Positions 20,273 through 30,124 of a stretch of 64,000 nt of DNA are shown piece after piece. A model generated the notes under the pieces. The model saw nothing but the letters and a program-made list of their open reading frames with translations. It had not been told where the DNA came from and did no database searches. Each line of letters begins with the position of its first letter. Within the stretch, counting starts at the first letter, position 1. The position numbers and the translations under genes were made by a program. The stretch is from Vibrio renipiscarius. GTDB taxonomy: Bacteria; Pseudomonadota; Gammaproteobacteria; Enterobacterales; Vibrionaceae. The stretch covers positions 1-64,000 of the forward strand of contig NZ_JTKH01000013.1 of assembly GCF_000827885.1 (NCBI RefSeq). Reading direction: 5' to 3'.

Positions 20273-21280
20273 ATGAATCAAAACAATAAGAAAAATCGAG
20301 CCACCTTGCAGGATGTCGCGGACAAAGTTGGCGTGACTAAAATGACGGTATCGCGCTACATGCGCAATCCTGATTCAGTGGCAGAGAAAACTCGGCTTAA
20401 GATCGCCGAGGCGATCGAGCAAACCGGTTACATCGAAAACCGTGCGCCTGCGATGCTCTCGAAATCGTCGAGCAATGCGATTGGCATTTTGTTGCCATCG
20501 TTATCCAATCAGATATTTGCCTCTTTTGTGCAAGGTATTGAAACTGTAACCAAAGCCCATGGCTATGAAACCTTATTAGCGCACTTTAGTTACGATGAAA
20601 CGGAAGAAGAACACAAGATTGCCTCACTGCTGTCTTATCAAGTCGATGGATTGATTTTAACGGAAAGTCACCACACTCAACGTACCCTACAAATGATCAA
20701 GAACGCGGGTATTCCGGTAGTAGAAACGATGGAATTACCGGAGAATCCGATCGATATGGCGGTGGGACTGGATCATGAAGATGCCTCCTATCATGTGGTG
20801 AAGCAGATGCTGGACTCAGGCAAAACTACCATCGCGTATTTTGGGGCGCGTCTAGATACCCGTACGAAATTGCGTATGCAAGGGTACGATCGCGCAATGC
20901 ATGAAGCCGGTTACGAACCGAAGCATATTCTTACGGGGGAGCATTCAAGCTTTTCTTTAGCGGATGGCTTGTTGGAGCGAGCGCTTGAGATGTATCCGAA
21001 CTTGGATGGCGTATTTTGTACTAACGATGATATTGCGATTGGTACGCTCCTCAGTGCACAGCGTCGCCAAATTCGTGTGCCTCAACAATTGGCCGTCGTG
21101 GGTTACAATGCGCTGGATATTGGCCAAACGATCAGCCCAACCTTGACCAGTGTTGATACGCCACGTTTTGAGATTGGTGAAAAGAGTGCGCAGTTATTGA
21201 TTGCTCGCTTGAAAGGTGAAGCGGTAGAAGAAACCGTCGTCGATATGGGCTATCGAATCTCCCAAGGTGAAAGCGTTTAA
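20273..21280 (+). CDS. gntR: Gluconate operon repressor GntR (LacI family)
   Basis: A 335-aa LacI-type regulator. The N-terminal HTH is TLQDVADKVGVTKMTVSRYM (about 11-30) followed by the hinge helix; the rest is a sugar-binding domain with GIPVVETMELP and YPNLDGVFCTNDD, closely matching E. coli GntR. The gene is flanked by its regulon: edd-gntK and the permease-eda pair, all with GntR-type operators. Gluconate releases repression in E. coli; this is assumed here. Confidence 0.95.
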   Translation: MNQNNKKNRATLQDVADKVGVTKMTVSRYMRNPDSVAEKTRLKIAEAIEQTGYIENRAPAMLSKSSSNAIGILLPSLSNQIFASFVQGIETVTKAHGYETLLAHFSYDETEEEHKIASLLSYQVDGLILTESHHTQRTLQMIKNAGIPVVETMELPENPIDMAVGLDHEDASYHVVKQMLDSGKTTIAYFGARLDTRTKLRMQGYDRAMHEAGYEPKHILTGEHSSFSLADGLLERALEMYPNLDGVFCTNDDIAIGTLLSAQRRQIRVPQQLAVVGYNALDIGQTISPTLTSVDTPRFEIGEKSAQLLIARLKGEAVEETVVDMGYRISQGESV

Positions 21281-21313
21281 CGAATGTTGTTCGCGTGAAT
21301 CAATAGGCATTAA

Positions 21314-21345
21314 AAAGGGCGAAGTGAGTAAACACTTCGCCCTTT
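21314..21345. terminator. Bidirectional terminator between gntR and edd
   Basis: A 13-bp perfect stem (AAAGGGCGAAGTG / CACTTCGCCCTTT) with an AGTAAA loop between convergent genes. Confidence 0.88.
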
Positions 21346-21374
21346 GTCTTTTTCGTTTATCGACTCGAGATCGG

Positions 21375-23171
21375 TTAAACGATGAAGCTTGCGCCTTCTT
21401 CTGCGCTGGTCACACTTTGACGCATTACGCTAAATAAGTTACGACCCCAAGTTTGCTGTACCGCTTCGGTATCCACTTGCAGTTGCTCACGGCCGGCCAT
21501 GTCAGTTAGGTTGTTTAGCTCACCCGTTTGGCAATTTAGGCTGATGATGTCGCCGTCACGAACCAAACCAATCGCACCACCACGCAGCGCTTCTGGTGAT
21601 AGGTGAATGGCTGATGGGATCTTACCCGATGCGCCAGATAGACGACCATCTGTCACCAATGCCACTTTAAAGCCCGCTTTTTGGATGTTACCCAAAATAG
21701 GCATTAGCTTGTGTAGCTCAGGCATGCCGTTTGCTGCTGGGCCATTGTGAGTCACGACAACAATACAGTCTTTGTTTAGTTCGCCACGCTTATACGCCGC
21801 TTCCACTTCGTGCTGACATTGGAATACGATCGCAGGGGCTTCAACAATGCGTTGGTCTTCTTTTACCGCTGATACTTTAACAACCGAGTTGCCAAGGTTG
21901 CCTTTCAGTACACGAGTACCACCGGTTTTTTGGAATGCTTCACCAGATGCCGCAATCACTTCTGCGTCAGAACTTGCGGCGCATGGCGTCCACTCAAGCT
22001 TGCCATCTTTCAGGCTTGGTAGGCTCATTTGGCCTTCGAAGTCACCAAACACAGGAGTGACATCACGATGCAATAGGCCTGATTCGTCCAAACGACGCAT
22101 GAGTGCAGGTACGCCGCCAGCTTCTTGGAAGGCGTTCATGTCTGCAGGGCCGTTTGGGTAAACACGCGCCAGTAGTGGCACGACTTCCGATAGATCGCTG
22201 AGGTCTTGCCAAGTAAGCAATAGGCCAGCTGCGCGAGCAAGCGCTAACATGTGAATCGTATGGTTCGTGCTACCGCCAGAAGCCAATAGCGCAATAATAC
22301 CGTTGATTAAGCTCTTCTCGGTCATCACTTCTGACAGTGGACGGAAGTTCGCTGAACCTGCGGTCATTGAAGCAATCTTAATCGCTGCATGGTCAGTCAG
22401 TGCGTGACGAAGTTCTGAATGTGGGTGGATAAATGCGGAACCTGGCAGCATTAAGCCCATCGCTTCAAATACAAGCTGGTTGGTATTTGCGGTGCCGTAG
22501 AACGTACAAGTACCCGGAGAGTGGTAAGCACGACATTCCATATCCAGTAGCGCTTCTTTGCCTACTTGGCCTGCCGCGTATTTTTGGCGAACGTCGACTT
22601 TTTCTTCGTTGCTAATACCGGTTGCCATTAGGCCTGCAGGTACAAACGCGGTTGGTAGATGTGCGTAAGCCAATGCACCCATTAGCTGTCCTGGTGCGAT
22701 TTTGTCACAGATACCCAATAGTAAGGTGGCATCAAAGACATTATGGCTCAGTGATAGCGCGGTTGATTGTGCAATCAGGTCACGAGAGAACAGTGACATA
22801 TCCATGCCCGCTTGTCCTTGCGTCACGCCATCACACATTGCCGGTACGCAACCTGCAACTTGTGACGTGTGGCCGTATTCCGCCAACACTTTCTTAATTT
22901 GTTCTGGGTAGTACTGGTAAGGCTGGTGTGCGCTCAACATATCGTTGTAAGCGCTGATCATCGCGACGTTTGAATGAGTAAAGTCGAGGATGTTCTTTTT
23001 CTCAGACGAGCAAGATGCCGCTACCGCGTGTGCAAGGTTGCCACACGTTAGGCCAACACGGCCTTTACCCGCGTCAGCTTGTTGTTGAGTTCGCGCGAGG
23101 AAAGCGGCACGAGTTTCGCGACTGCGTTCAACTAAGCGTGCCGTTACGTCAAGAATTACGGAGTGAGTCAT
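21375..23171 (-). CDS. edd: 6-phosphogluconate dehydratase Edd
   Basis: A 598-aa Fe-S dehydratase of the IlvD/Edd family that converts 6-phosphogluconate to KDPG, the first Entner-Doudoroff step. Conserved blocks include [15 protein letters not shown], the cluster cysteine in [25 protein letters not shown] (second Cys), [11 protein letters not shown] (third Cys) and [21 protein letters not shown] near the C-terminus. The length equals E. coli Edd (603 aa). The start overlaps the gntK stop by 4 bases (ATGA), so both come from one transcript starting upstream of gntK. Confidence 0.97.
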   Translation of the reverse strand: MTHSVILDVTARLVERSRETRAAFLARTQQQADAGKGRVGLTCGNLAHAVAASCSSEKKNILDFTHSNVAMISAYNDMLSAHQPYQYYPEQIKKVLAEYGHTSQVAGCVPAMCDGVTQGQAGMDMSLFSRDLIAQSTALSLSHNVFDATLLLGICDKIAPGQLMGALAYAHLPTAFVPAGLMATGISNEEKVDVRQKYAAGQVGKEALLDMECRAYHSPGTCTFYGTANTNQLVFEAMGLMLPGSAFIHPHSELRHALTDHAAIKIASMTAGSANFRPLSEVMTEKSLINGIIALLASGGSTNHTIHMLALARAAGLLLTWQDLSDLSEVVPLLARVYPNGPADMNAFQEAGGVPALMRRLDESGLLHRDVTPVFGDFEGQMSLPSLKDGKLEWTPCAASSDAEVIAASGEAFQKTGGTRVLKGNLGNSVVKVSAVKEDQRIVEAPAIVFQCQHEVEAAYKRGELNKDCIVVVTHNGPAANGMPELHKLMPILGNIQKAGFKVALVTDGRLSGASGKIPSAIHLSPEALRGGAIGLVRDGDIISLNCQTGELNNLTDMAGREQLQVDTEAVQQTWGRNLFSVMRQSVTSAEEGASFIV

Positions 23172-23689
23172 AGTACTGCCTCTTGTTGAGCAACAAGTTG
23201 TTTCGCTGCGTTGTCGACGATTTCTTCAATAGAACAGTCAATGCCAACCACGATTGTTTGTGGCTCTGCATCTGGACGTTCTAGAGTTTCAAACTGGCTG
23301 TTAACCATGTTTTCTTTCATGAAGTGACCTTGGCGCTGACGCATACGCTCCATGATTAGGTCTTTGCTACCGTCGAGGAATAGGAAGGTCACGTTCTCGT
23401 TGCCTTCGCGAATTTGGTCACGGTATTTTTTCTTTAGAGCCGAGCAAACGATAATGCCGTGCTCATTTTTGCTTTCGAGGCTGTAAGATGCATCGCGGAT
23501 GCGTTCTAGCCATGGCTTACGGTCGTCGTCGTTCAATGGTTGGCCTGAAGCCATTTTTTGAATGTTTGCTCGTGGGTGAAGATCATCACCATCAATGAAT
23601 TTACGTCCTAGCTTCTGCGCTAGTTGTTCACCAATTGTGCTTTTACCACAGGCGCAAACGCCCATCACGATGACACTGCTGCCAGCCAT
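23168..23689 (-). CDS. gntK: Gluconokinase GntK
   Basis: A 173-aa P-loop kinase phosphorylating gluconate to 6-phosphogluconate. The Walker A motif is GVCACGKST (10-18), unusual in carrying two cysteines where E. coli has serines (GVSGSGKS), though the GxxxxGKS spacing is intact. FIDGDDLHP, NDDDRKPWL and CSALKKKYRDQIR are standard gluconokinase blocks. It supplies the Edd substrate and is translationally coupled to edd. GntR operators lie 80-100 bases upstream of its start. Confidence 0.96.
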   Translation of the reverse strand: MAGSSVIVMGVCACGKSTIGEQLAQKLGRKFIDGDDLHPRANIQKMASGQPLNDDDRKPWLERIRDASYSLESKNEHGIIVCSALKKKYRDQIREGNENVTFLFLDGSKDLIMERMRQRQGHFMKENMVNSQFETLERPDAEPQTIVVGIDCSIEEIVDNAAKQLVAQQEAVL

Positions 23690-23765
23690 AACTTATCCTC
23701 TATAACAAATTTTGCGCGTGATCCCAATTTTGGCATTCACTTTTAAATATGGGTTTATCTTATTC

Positions 23766-23795
23766 GTGTTATCGGTAACATGTTACCGGTAACGT
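23766..23795. promoter_or_regulatory. Double GntR operator between gntK and the gluconate permease gene
   Basis: Two overlapping copies of the 16-bp pattern: GTGTTATCGGTAACAT (23766-23781) and ATGTTACCGGTAACGT (23780-23795). They share two bases, so their centres are 14 bp apart. They lie in the divergent promoter region, so one bound site pair could control gntK-edd and permease-eda together. Confidence 0.85.
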
Positions 23796-23843
23796 AAATA
23801 AATGTGAACCACAACACAAACTATAATTCTTAAAGGTGAACCT

Positions 23844-25220
23844 ATGGAGCTGCTAACCCAAGCCGCTGACCCAACTTACTTATTGACGATCGCAGTCCTT
23901 GCTATTGCGGCGTTACTAGTACTGATTATTAAATTTAAAGTGCACGCGTTTGCTTCACTAACGATCGTGAGCTTACTAACTGCAATCGCAACAGGCGTTG
24001 CTTCTGAGCAAGTTGTACCAACCATGATGAGCGGCTTCGGCGGCACATTGGCATCGGTTGCACTGCTGGTTGGCCTTGGTGCGATGATCGGTAAAATCCT
24101 TGAAGTAACAGGCGGCGCGAAAGTACTGGCTGATACGTTGATTGGCCGTTTTGGTAAAGAGCGTGCACCATTTGCTCTGGGTGTTGCATCCCTTCTGTTT
24201 GGTTTTCCAATCTTCTTTGATGCAGGCCTAGTGGTTATGATGCCTATCATCCTTAGCGTGGCAGCACGTTTTGGTGGCTCACCAATCAAATACGCATTGC
24301 CTTCAGCAGGTGCGTTTGCGGTTATGCACGGTTTTGTTCCACCACACCCAGGTCCTGTTGCTGCAGCAGAATTCCTTGGCGCGAACATCGGTCTACTGCT
24401 ATTCGTTGGTATTCTTGTTGCGATCCCAACTTGGTACTTCGGTGCTTACTTGTTTGGTCTGTACGCAGGTAAGAAATTCGATATCCCACTATCAAAAGCA
24501 TTTTTCAATAGCGATACGGTTATTGATGAAGCGAAACTGCCTAAATTTGGCACAGTAATGGCGATTTTGGTGCTTCCAGTATTGCTTATCTGTCTAGATA
24601 CGGTATTAAACACGCTAGCGGTTGCGGGTCTGATTGACGGTAAAACGGCACTGGTTGAATTCCTACGTATGCTAGGCAAAACACCAGTAGCACTACTGAT
24701 CACCTTGATTGCGTGTCTAGCGATTTTCGCAAAAGACTACGGCATGGCAAAACTTGAGAAGCTATGTGGCGACTCACTAGCGCCTATCTGTGGTGTGATT
24801 CTAGTAACGGGTGCGGGCGGCATGTTCGGCGGCGTTCTACGTGCGAGCGGTATTGGTGATGCACTTGCGGGTGTTCTGACTGATACGGGTATGCCTGTGA
24901 TTGTTGCAGCATTCGTTATCTCTACTTGTTTACGTGTTGCTCAAGGCTCAGCGACCGTAGCACTAACAACCACAGCAGCTCTTATTGCGCCAGTAGTGGC
25001 AGCAACAACGGGTCTGAGTGAACTGGACCTATGTTTCATCGTGATCGCGATTGCGGGCGGTGCAACGGTGCTTTCTCACTTCAATGACTCTGGTTTCTGG
25101 TTGGTTTCTCGTCTACTTGATATGGATGAGAAAACCACACTGAAGACTTGGACTGTTATGGAAACTTTACTTGGTGGTATCGCGTTTATTATCGTGGCTA
25201 CACTAAGCTTTATTTTTTAG
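23844..25220 (+). CDS. Gluconate:H+ symporter, GntP family
   Basis: A 458-aa inner-membrane permease with about 12-14 hydrophobic segments. Family features are LFGFPIFFDAGLVVMMPII, MHGFVPPHPGPVAAAEFLGAN and the C-terminal LRVAQGSATVALTTTA and LSHFNDSGFWLV. The length fits GntT/GntU/GntP (about 440 aa); I do not assign a specific paralogue name. It brings in gluconate for GntK, is divergent from gntK and is followed by eda 9 bases downstream. Confidence 0.94.
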   Translation: MELLTQAADPTYLLTIAVLAIAALLVLIIKFKVHAFASLTIVSLLTAIATGVASEQVVPTMMSGFGGTLASVALLVGLGAMIGKILEVTGGAKVLADTLIGRFGKERAPFALGVASLLFGFPIFFDAGLVVMMPIILSVAARFGGSPIKYALPSAGAFAVMHGFVPPHPGPVAAAEFLGANIGLLLFVGILVAIPTWYFGAYLFGLYAGKKFDIPLSKAFFNSDTVIDEAKLPKFGTVMAILVLPVLLICLDTVLNTLAVAGLIDGKTALVEFLRMLGKTPVALLITLIACLAIFAKDYGMAKLEKLCGDSLAPICGVILVTGAGGMFGGVLRASGIGDALAGVLTDTGMPVIVAAFVISTCLRVAQGSATVALTTTAALIAPVVAATTGLSELDLCFIVIAIAGGATVLSHFNDSGFWLVSRLLDMDEKTTLKTWTVMETLLGGIAFIIVATLSFIF

Positions 25221-25229
25221 AGGTTATTC

Positions 25230-25841
25230 ATGAAAACTCTTGAACAACGATTAAGCGAAATCAAAATCGTTCCTGTTATTGCCATCAATGATGTTGCACA
25301 CGCACTGCCACTTGCAAAAGTGTTGGTAGAAAACGGCCTACCATGTGCGGAAGTGACTTTCCGTACGGAAGCGGCTGCAGAGTCTATCCGTATTATGCGT
25401 GATGCTTACCCTGAGCTATTGATTGGTGCGGGTACGGTTCTAACGACAGAACAAGTTGATATCGCGATGGATGCGGGTGTGGACTTCATTGTAAGCCCAG
25501 GTTTCAACCCAACGACAGTGAAATACTGTCAGCAACGCAACATTCAAATCGTACCGGGAGTGAATAACCCTAGTTTGGTTGAGCAAGCGATGGAAATGGG
25601 TCTACGTACCTTGAAATTCTTCCCTGCTGAGCCGTCAGGCGGTGTTGGTATGCTTAAGGCATTGACTGCGGTTTACCCAGTAAGCTTCATGCCAACCGGT
25701 GGCGTAAGCCCATCGAACGTTGAAGAGTACCTGGCAATTAAAGCTGTTGTTGCTTGTGGTGGTACTTGGATGGTTCCAACTGACATGATGGATAAAGGTG
25801 ATTGGGAAGGTATCGCAGCATTGGTTCGCGAACTTAACTAA
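25230..25841 (+). CDS. eda: KDPG/KHG aldolase Eda
   Basis: A 203-aa class I aldolase that splits KDPG into pyruvate and glyceraldehyde 3-phosphate. The Schiff-base lysine is in TLKFFPAEPSGG (Lys129) and the catalytic Glu in CAEVTFRTEAA. FIVSPGFNP and FMPTGGVSPSN are standard. It is co-transcribed with the permease, so this one locus encodes import, phosphorylation and both Entner-Doudoroff steps. Confidence 0.97.
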   Translation: MKTLEQRLSEIKIVPVIAINDVAHALPLAKVLVENGLPCAEVTFRTEAAAESIRIMRDAYPELLIGAGTVLTTEQVDIAMDAGVDFIVSPGFNPTTVKYCQQRNIQIVPGVNNPSLVEQAMEMGLRTLKFFPAEPSGGVGMLKALTAVYPVSFMPTGGVSPSNVEEYLAIKAVVACGGTWMVPTDMMDKGDWEGIAALVRELN

Positions 25842-25873
25842 TTTATTACGAATATCGTAATATCCAAAAAGAG

Positions 25874-25899
25874 AAAAGGGCGCTTAGGCGCCCTTTTTT
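25874..25899. terminator. Terminator after eda
   Basis: Stem AAAAGGGCGC / GCGCCCTTTT with a TTAG loop and a T-run; it also suits the convergent DMT gene. Confidence 0.9.
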
Positions 25900-25933
25900 A
25901 TCGGATAAAATTCAATGGAAGTGGCATGTCAGG

Positions 25934-26839
25934 CTAGTTTGTATTGGCCGCTATTTCTTTCGTTTTGAATTTGAGCTGCTGAATCACTAAGCCCGCAATG
26001 ATCAAGACCAACCCGATTAAGGTGGTTGGATGAATGCTTTCACCAATGATGGTGGCAAGCAAAATAAGAGAAATAAATGGCGAAGCGAAAATGAGGTTGC
26101 TGATGCGAGCAGTATTCTGCGTGAGCTTCAAAGCGCTAAGCCACAAAACAAAAGTGATGCCCATTTCGAACAAGCCGACATAAGTGACCGCTAACCAACC
26201 TGATGGGGTGATTTGACTCCAAGTCGCACCTTCCCAAATGCTTAAGCCAATCGCAAAGGGAATCGCGACTAAGAATCCAAGCAACACGCCCACGACAGGG
26301 TCGGCTTTGTTTTTGGTATTGAGAATCCAATAGCCAGCCCACAATAACGTCGATACCAGCGCCAGTGCTACGCCCAGAGGGCTTTCAAAGTTCAGACCTA
26401 AAATATCGCCCTTAGTGGCAATTACGATGACACCAAAGTAGCTCAACACACAGGCGACCCAGTCTTGTTTACGTATCTTCTGACCAAGGAAAAATGCCGC
26501 CATTAAGGTCAGCGTGATCGCCCAACTGTAGTTGATCGCTTGCGCTTGAGAAGCGGGCAGCAAGTCGTAGGCTTTAAACAAAATCACGTAGTAAGCCAGT
26601 GGGTTGATTAGGCCAAGCAGTAAGTAGTAACCCGGGTTAGAGGCAAACGTCGTCGATAGCGATGAAAGCTTGCCTTGTACACCGCAAATAACCAATAAAA
26701 CCAGAGCTGAAACGATACTGGCAATCGTCAGCATTTGGATAGGCGAGAACTCTGCCAGCGTGAGTTTGAAGGCAGTCGCCACCGTTGACCACAGTAAAAC
26801 CGCAGATAAGCCAAATCCTAGAGCGCGGCGTTCGTTCAT
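25934..26839 (-). CDS. EamA/DMT-family transporter
   Basis: A 301-aa protein with about ten membrane segments in two EamA repeats (ALGFGLSAVLLWSTVATAFKL at the N-terminus, FEMGITFVLWLSALKLTQN in the second half). It is distinct in sequence from the DMT protein at 16.4 kb. The substrate is unknown. It is convergent with eda and divergent from rmuC. Not obviously part of the gluconate regulon, as no GntR-type palindrome precedes it. Confidence 0.9.
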   Translation of the reverse strand: MNERRALGFGLSAVLLWSTVATAFKLTLAEFSPIQMLTIASIVSALVLLVICGVQGKLSSLSTTFASNPGYYLLLGLINPLAYYVILFKAYDLLPASQAQAINYSWAITLTLMAAFFLGQKIRKQDWVACVLSYFGVIVIATKGDILGLNFESPLGVALALVSTLLWAGYWILNTKNKADPVVGVLLGFLVAIPFAIGLSIWEGATWSQITPSGWLAVTYVGLFEMGITFVLWLSALKLTQNTARISNLIFASPFISLILLATIIGESIHPTTLIGLVLIIAGLVIQQLKFKTKEIAANTN

Positions 26840-26957
26840 AATATTCCTTTTATTTTAGTCGCCGAATCGGCAAAACAGTCAGCAAAAACGTACTGCGAAA
26901 ATGCATTGAACGCTGTACGGGGCGCTCAGTGTATCTGCTGATTATCTAGTCGACAAA

Positions 26958-26973
26958 CTGGACATTTATCCAG
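26958..26973. promoter_or_regulatory. LexA-like SOS box upstream of rmuC
   Basis: CTGGACATTTATCCAG, a 16-bp inverted repeat with CTGG-N8-CCAG ends, extended by one more pair to ACTGG...CCAGT. It is close to the gammaproteobacterial LexA consensus CTGT-N8-ACAG. From memory, the box reported before the E. coli homologue yigN also begins AACTGGAC. It lies about 50 bases before the rmuC start. The last arm differs from the canonical ACAG, so this is a candidate. Confidence 0.55.
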
Positions 26974-27023
26974 TGGTGAAATACCATTATTTTTAAGTAA
27001 TAGAAAAGAGTTAACGCCTTATT

Positions 27024-28574
27024 ATGCAATGGATTATCGAGAACCAAAGCGTGTTATTCAGTGCCCTTGGAAGTGCCGTGATCAGCGGAGCGGTCGTGGG
27101 TTGGTGGGTTAAGCAGAAATTAGGCCTTGAAGGCCAGCTACTCGAACAACAATTGCACTCGAATCAACAATTGGCGAACGCACAAATCGGCCAGTTAAAA
27201 CAATCGCTTGTCGAAGCGCAGCAAGAATTAGATGAACTAGACCAAGACCGTGATAAAGCCGCCTATGAGCTCAAGCAGTCGCACGGTAAATTGATGGCCG
27301 TGATTGAAAAGTTGCGTTATTTCGATGCGGTAAAACAAGAGCGCCAGCAATACGCCGACGATCTGAATCAAGTACGTGAGCAGAAATCACTGCTGGAAGC
27401 GCAATTGCGCGAACAAGAAGCGCGCCATCAGCAAGCTCAGTTGGCTAGCCAAGAAAAATTGCAGTTGCTTGAAAAAGCCGAAGAGCGCTTAAAGCAGCAG
27501 TTCGAGCATCTGGCGAATCAATTGTTTGAAGAAAAGACCGCGAAAGTTGACCAACAGAACAAGCAGAGTTTGGAGGGACTGTTAAGCCCTCTTAAAGAAC
27601 AGCTAGAAGGCTTCAAACGCCAAGTCAACGACAGCTTTAACCTTGAAGCCAAAGAGCGCCATACCTTGGTGCATGAATTGAAAAACCTACAGCGCTTGAA
27701 TGAAGATATGACCCGCGAAGCGGTCAACCTGACACAGGCATTGAAAGGCGATAACAAGCAACAAGGCAACTGGGGTGAAGTGGTGTTGGCGCGCGTGTTG
27801 GCGGAATCAGGTTTACGAGAAGGGCACGAGTATCAAACTCAGGTCAGCTTGCAAAATGAAGCGGGTAAGCGTTATCAACCGGATGTGATTGTTCACTTAC
27901 CCCAAGAGAAACAAGTGGTGATTGATTCAAAAATGGCGTTGGTCGCTTACGAGCGTTATTTCAATGCAGACAATGACCAAGAGAGAGCTCGTGCGCTGAG
28001 TGATCACTTATTGGCTTTGCGTGGTCATATAAAAGGACTCAGTCAAAAAGATTATCATCAGCTGAAAGGCATCCGTAGCCTCGATTATGTGTTGATGTTT
28101 ATTCCGGTCGAGCCCGCATTCCAAGTGGCTATCCAAGCGGATCCGAGTTTGGTGAAAGACGCGATGGAGCAAAACATTATCCTGGTGAGTCCAACCACAT
28201 TGCTGGTGGCGCTGCGCACCATTGATAACTTGTGGCGTAATGATCGCCAAAACCAAAATGCACAAATCATCGCGGAACGAGCGAGCAAGCTTTATGACAA
28301 ACTGCGCTTATTTGTCGAAGATATGGAAGGTTTGGGCGGAGCGCTCGATAAGGCCAATCAAAGCTACCAAGGCGCGATGAATAAGCTCGCCACCGGGCGC
28401 GGAAATGTGATTCGCCAAGCGGAAAGCTTTAAACAGTTGGGGGTGGAAGTGAAACGTCCAATCTCAAGTAATATTACGCAATTATCGCAAGCGGAGGATG
28501 TGACAGAAAATGAATATTTGGCTGAAAATGCACCGCAGTTAGAAAGACATCCGGCTGAGGATAAAGTAAACTAA
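27024..28574 (+). CDS. rmuC: DNA recombination protein RmuC
   Basis: A 516-aa protein: an N-terminal membrane helix (about 10-30), a long coiled coil rich in Gln, Glu and Lys (about 35-220) and a C-terminal RmuC domain with a nuclease-like fold. The domain includes NWGEVVLARVLAESGLREGHEY, YQPDVIVHLPQEKQVVIDSKM and DYVLMFIPVEPAF. RmuC limits inversion at short inverted repeats in E. coli and has been linked to phage defence. It stands alone and is preceded by a LexA-like box. Confidence 0.95.
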   Translation: MQWIIENQSVLFSALGSAVISGAVVGWWVKQKLGLEGQLLEQQLHSNQQLANAQIGQLKQSLVEAQQELDELDQDRDKAAYELKQSHGKLMAVIEKLRYFDAVKQERQQYADDLNQVREQKSLLEAQLREQEARHQQAQLASQEKLQLLEKAEERLKQQFEHLANQLFEEKTAKVDQQNKQSLEGLLSPLKEQLEGFKRQVNDSFNLEAKERHTLVHELKNLQRLNEDMTREAVNLTQALKGDNKQQGNWGEVVLARVLAESGLREGHEYQTQVSLQNEAGKRYQPDVIVHLPQEKQVVIDSKMALVAYERYFNADNDQERARALSDHLLALRGHIKGLSQKDYHQLKGIRSLDYVLMFIPVEPAFQVAIQADPSLVKDAMEQNIILVSPTTLLVALRTIDNLWRNDRQNQNAQIIAERASKLYDKLRLFVEDMEGLGGALDKANQSYQGAMNKLATGRGNVIRQAESFKQLGVEVKRPISSNITQLSQAEDVTENEYLAENAPQLERHPAEDKVN

Positions 28575-28727
28575 TCGGCCGCAGCTCGGGTCTGTGCTGC
28601 ATCGATGTAAAACCCAATCAAGACTCGATGAGTGTTGTTGGGTCATGATGCTGCACAATACGTATCAATTCTATGTATAAACCATGCGTATAAACCGTAA
28701 TTCCGAGTTGCTCGAAGAGGATTAATC

Positions 28728-29510
28728 ATGACGGATACCAACGTGCAGTCAAATACAGCGTTAGAAACACAAGAAACCACCCATTTTGGTTTTACCACCG
28801 TAGCCAAAGAAGAAAAAGTGGCCAAAGTTGCTCAAGTATTTCACTCGGTAGCGGCGAAATACGACATTATGAACGATTTAATGTCGGGTGGTGTGCATCG
28901 TTTGTGGAAGCGTTTTACCATTGATTGCAGTGGTGCGCGCCCAGGTCAACGTGTACTGGATCTTGGTGGTGGCACTGGCGATTTGACGGCAAAGTTTTCG
29001 CGTATTGTGGGTGAGAAAGGTCATGTGGTCTTAGCCGACATTAATAACTCAATGCTCAATGTTGGTCGCGATAAATTGCGCGATAGCGGCATCGTTGGCA
29101 ACGTACATTATGTGCAAGCCAACGCGGAAGAATTGCCGTTCCCAGACGACTATTTTGATGTTATCACCATCAGCTTCTGCCTACGTAACGTGACCGATAA
29201 AGATAAAGCACTGCGTTCGATGTTCCGCGTGTTGAAACCGGGTGGTCGCTTATTGGTACTTGAATTCTCTAAGCCGATTCTTGACCCATTATCAAAAATT
29301 TACGATGCGTACTCGTTTCACTTGCTGCCAAAAATTGGTGAAGTCGTGGCAAACGATGCAGACAGCTATCGCTACCTAGCAGAATCGATTCGCATGCACC
29401 CAGACCAAGATACCTTACAAGGTATGATGGATGACGCGGGCTTTGAGCAAACCAACTACTACAACCTCACGGGTGGTATCGTTGCGTTGCACCGTGGTTA
29501 TAAGTTCTAG
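28728..29510 (+). CDS. ubiE: Ubiquinone/menaquinone C-methyltransferase UbiE
   Basis: A 260-aa class I SAM methyltransferase acting in ubiquinone and menaquinone synthesis. Family signatures are [18 protein letters not shown], motif [37 protein letters not shown] and [15 protein letters not shown]. The ATG has GAGGATTAATC upstream. It is first in ubiE-ubiJ-ubiB, the same order as in E. coli. Confidence 0.98.
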   Translation: MTDTNVQSNTALETQETTHFGFTTVAKEEKVAKVAQVFHSVAAKYDIMNDLMSGGVHRLWKRFTIDCSGARPGQRVLDLGGGTGDLTAKFSRIVGEKGHVVLADINNSMLNVGRDKLRDSGIVGNVHYVQANAEELPFPDDYFDVITISFCLRNVTDKDKALRSMFRVLKPGGRLLVLEFSKPILDPLSKIYDAYSFHLLPKIGEVVANDADSYRYLAESIRMHPDQDTLQGMMDDAGFEQTNYYNLTGGIVALHRGYKF

Positions 29511-29518
29511 AGGTCGCT

Positions 29519-30124
29519 ATGCCATTTGATCCCTTAGTTACTGCGGTTATTGAAACCACGCTCAACACCCTGATTAAAGACGATCCGGAACTGGTTCGTC
29601 GCTTGTCACGCCTGAAAGGGCAAGTTATTCAAGTTCATCTAAAAGAAGTGAATAAAACCCTCACATTTATCTTTAGTCAGCAAATCGATGTACTGGCTAA
29701 CTATGAGGGTGAGCCGGATTGCTATTTGTCGCTTAACTTGTCGGTGCTGCCTGAATTGCGTGAGCAAGCCAATATCACCAAGTTGATCAAGCAAGATAAG
29801 TTAGTTTTGGAAGGTGATATTCAGTTAGCGCAAAAATTTGCGCAACTGATGACCGATTGTAAACCGGATATCGCGGAGTGGTTGTCACGCCTTGTGGGTG
29901 ATGTTGCCGCGCATTCATTAGTGAAGGGCGTGAGCCAGTTTGGTTCATTCGTTAAATCACAAGTAAGTAAGCAGCAAAGTTATGTTGGTCAAGTGATCAC
30001 CGAAGAGTGGCGTTTAGCGCCCGCCCCACTTGAAGTGGCGTACTTCTGTGATCAAGTGGATGATGTGAAAAGCCAAGCGGCGCGTATTGAAGCGAAATTA
30101 AACCAATTACTGGAGCGTGTATGA
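29519..30124 (+). CDS. ubiJ: Ubiquinone biosynthesis accessory factor UbiJ
   Basis: A 201-aa protein with an SCP2 lipid-binding domain in the N-terminal half (about 10-130) and a charged C-terminal helix ending [17 protein letters not shown]. In E. coli UbiJ binds ubiquinone intermediates and works with UbiK in the soluble Ubi complex; ubiK is at 47.8 kb in this window. It lies 8 bases after ubiE and its stop overlaps the ubiB start (ATGA). The length equals E. coli UbiJ. Confidence 0.95.
   Translation: MPFDPLVTAVIETTLNTLIKDDPELVRRLSRLKGQVIQVHLKEVNKTLTFIFSQQIDVLANYEGEPDCYLSLNLSVLPELREQANITKLIKQDKLVLEGDIQLAQKFAQLMTDCKPDIAEWLSRLVGDVAAHSLVKGVSQFGSFVKSQVSKQQSYVGQVITEEWRLAPAPLEVAYFCDQVDDVKSQAARIEAKLNQLLERV

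Noticed and set aside
16364..26839. The two DMT transporters as a recent duplication
   Set aside because: They share only the general EamA fold pattern; no extended sequence identity is visible.
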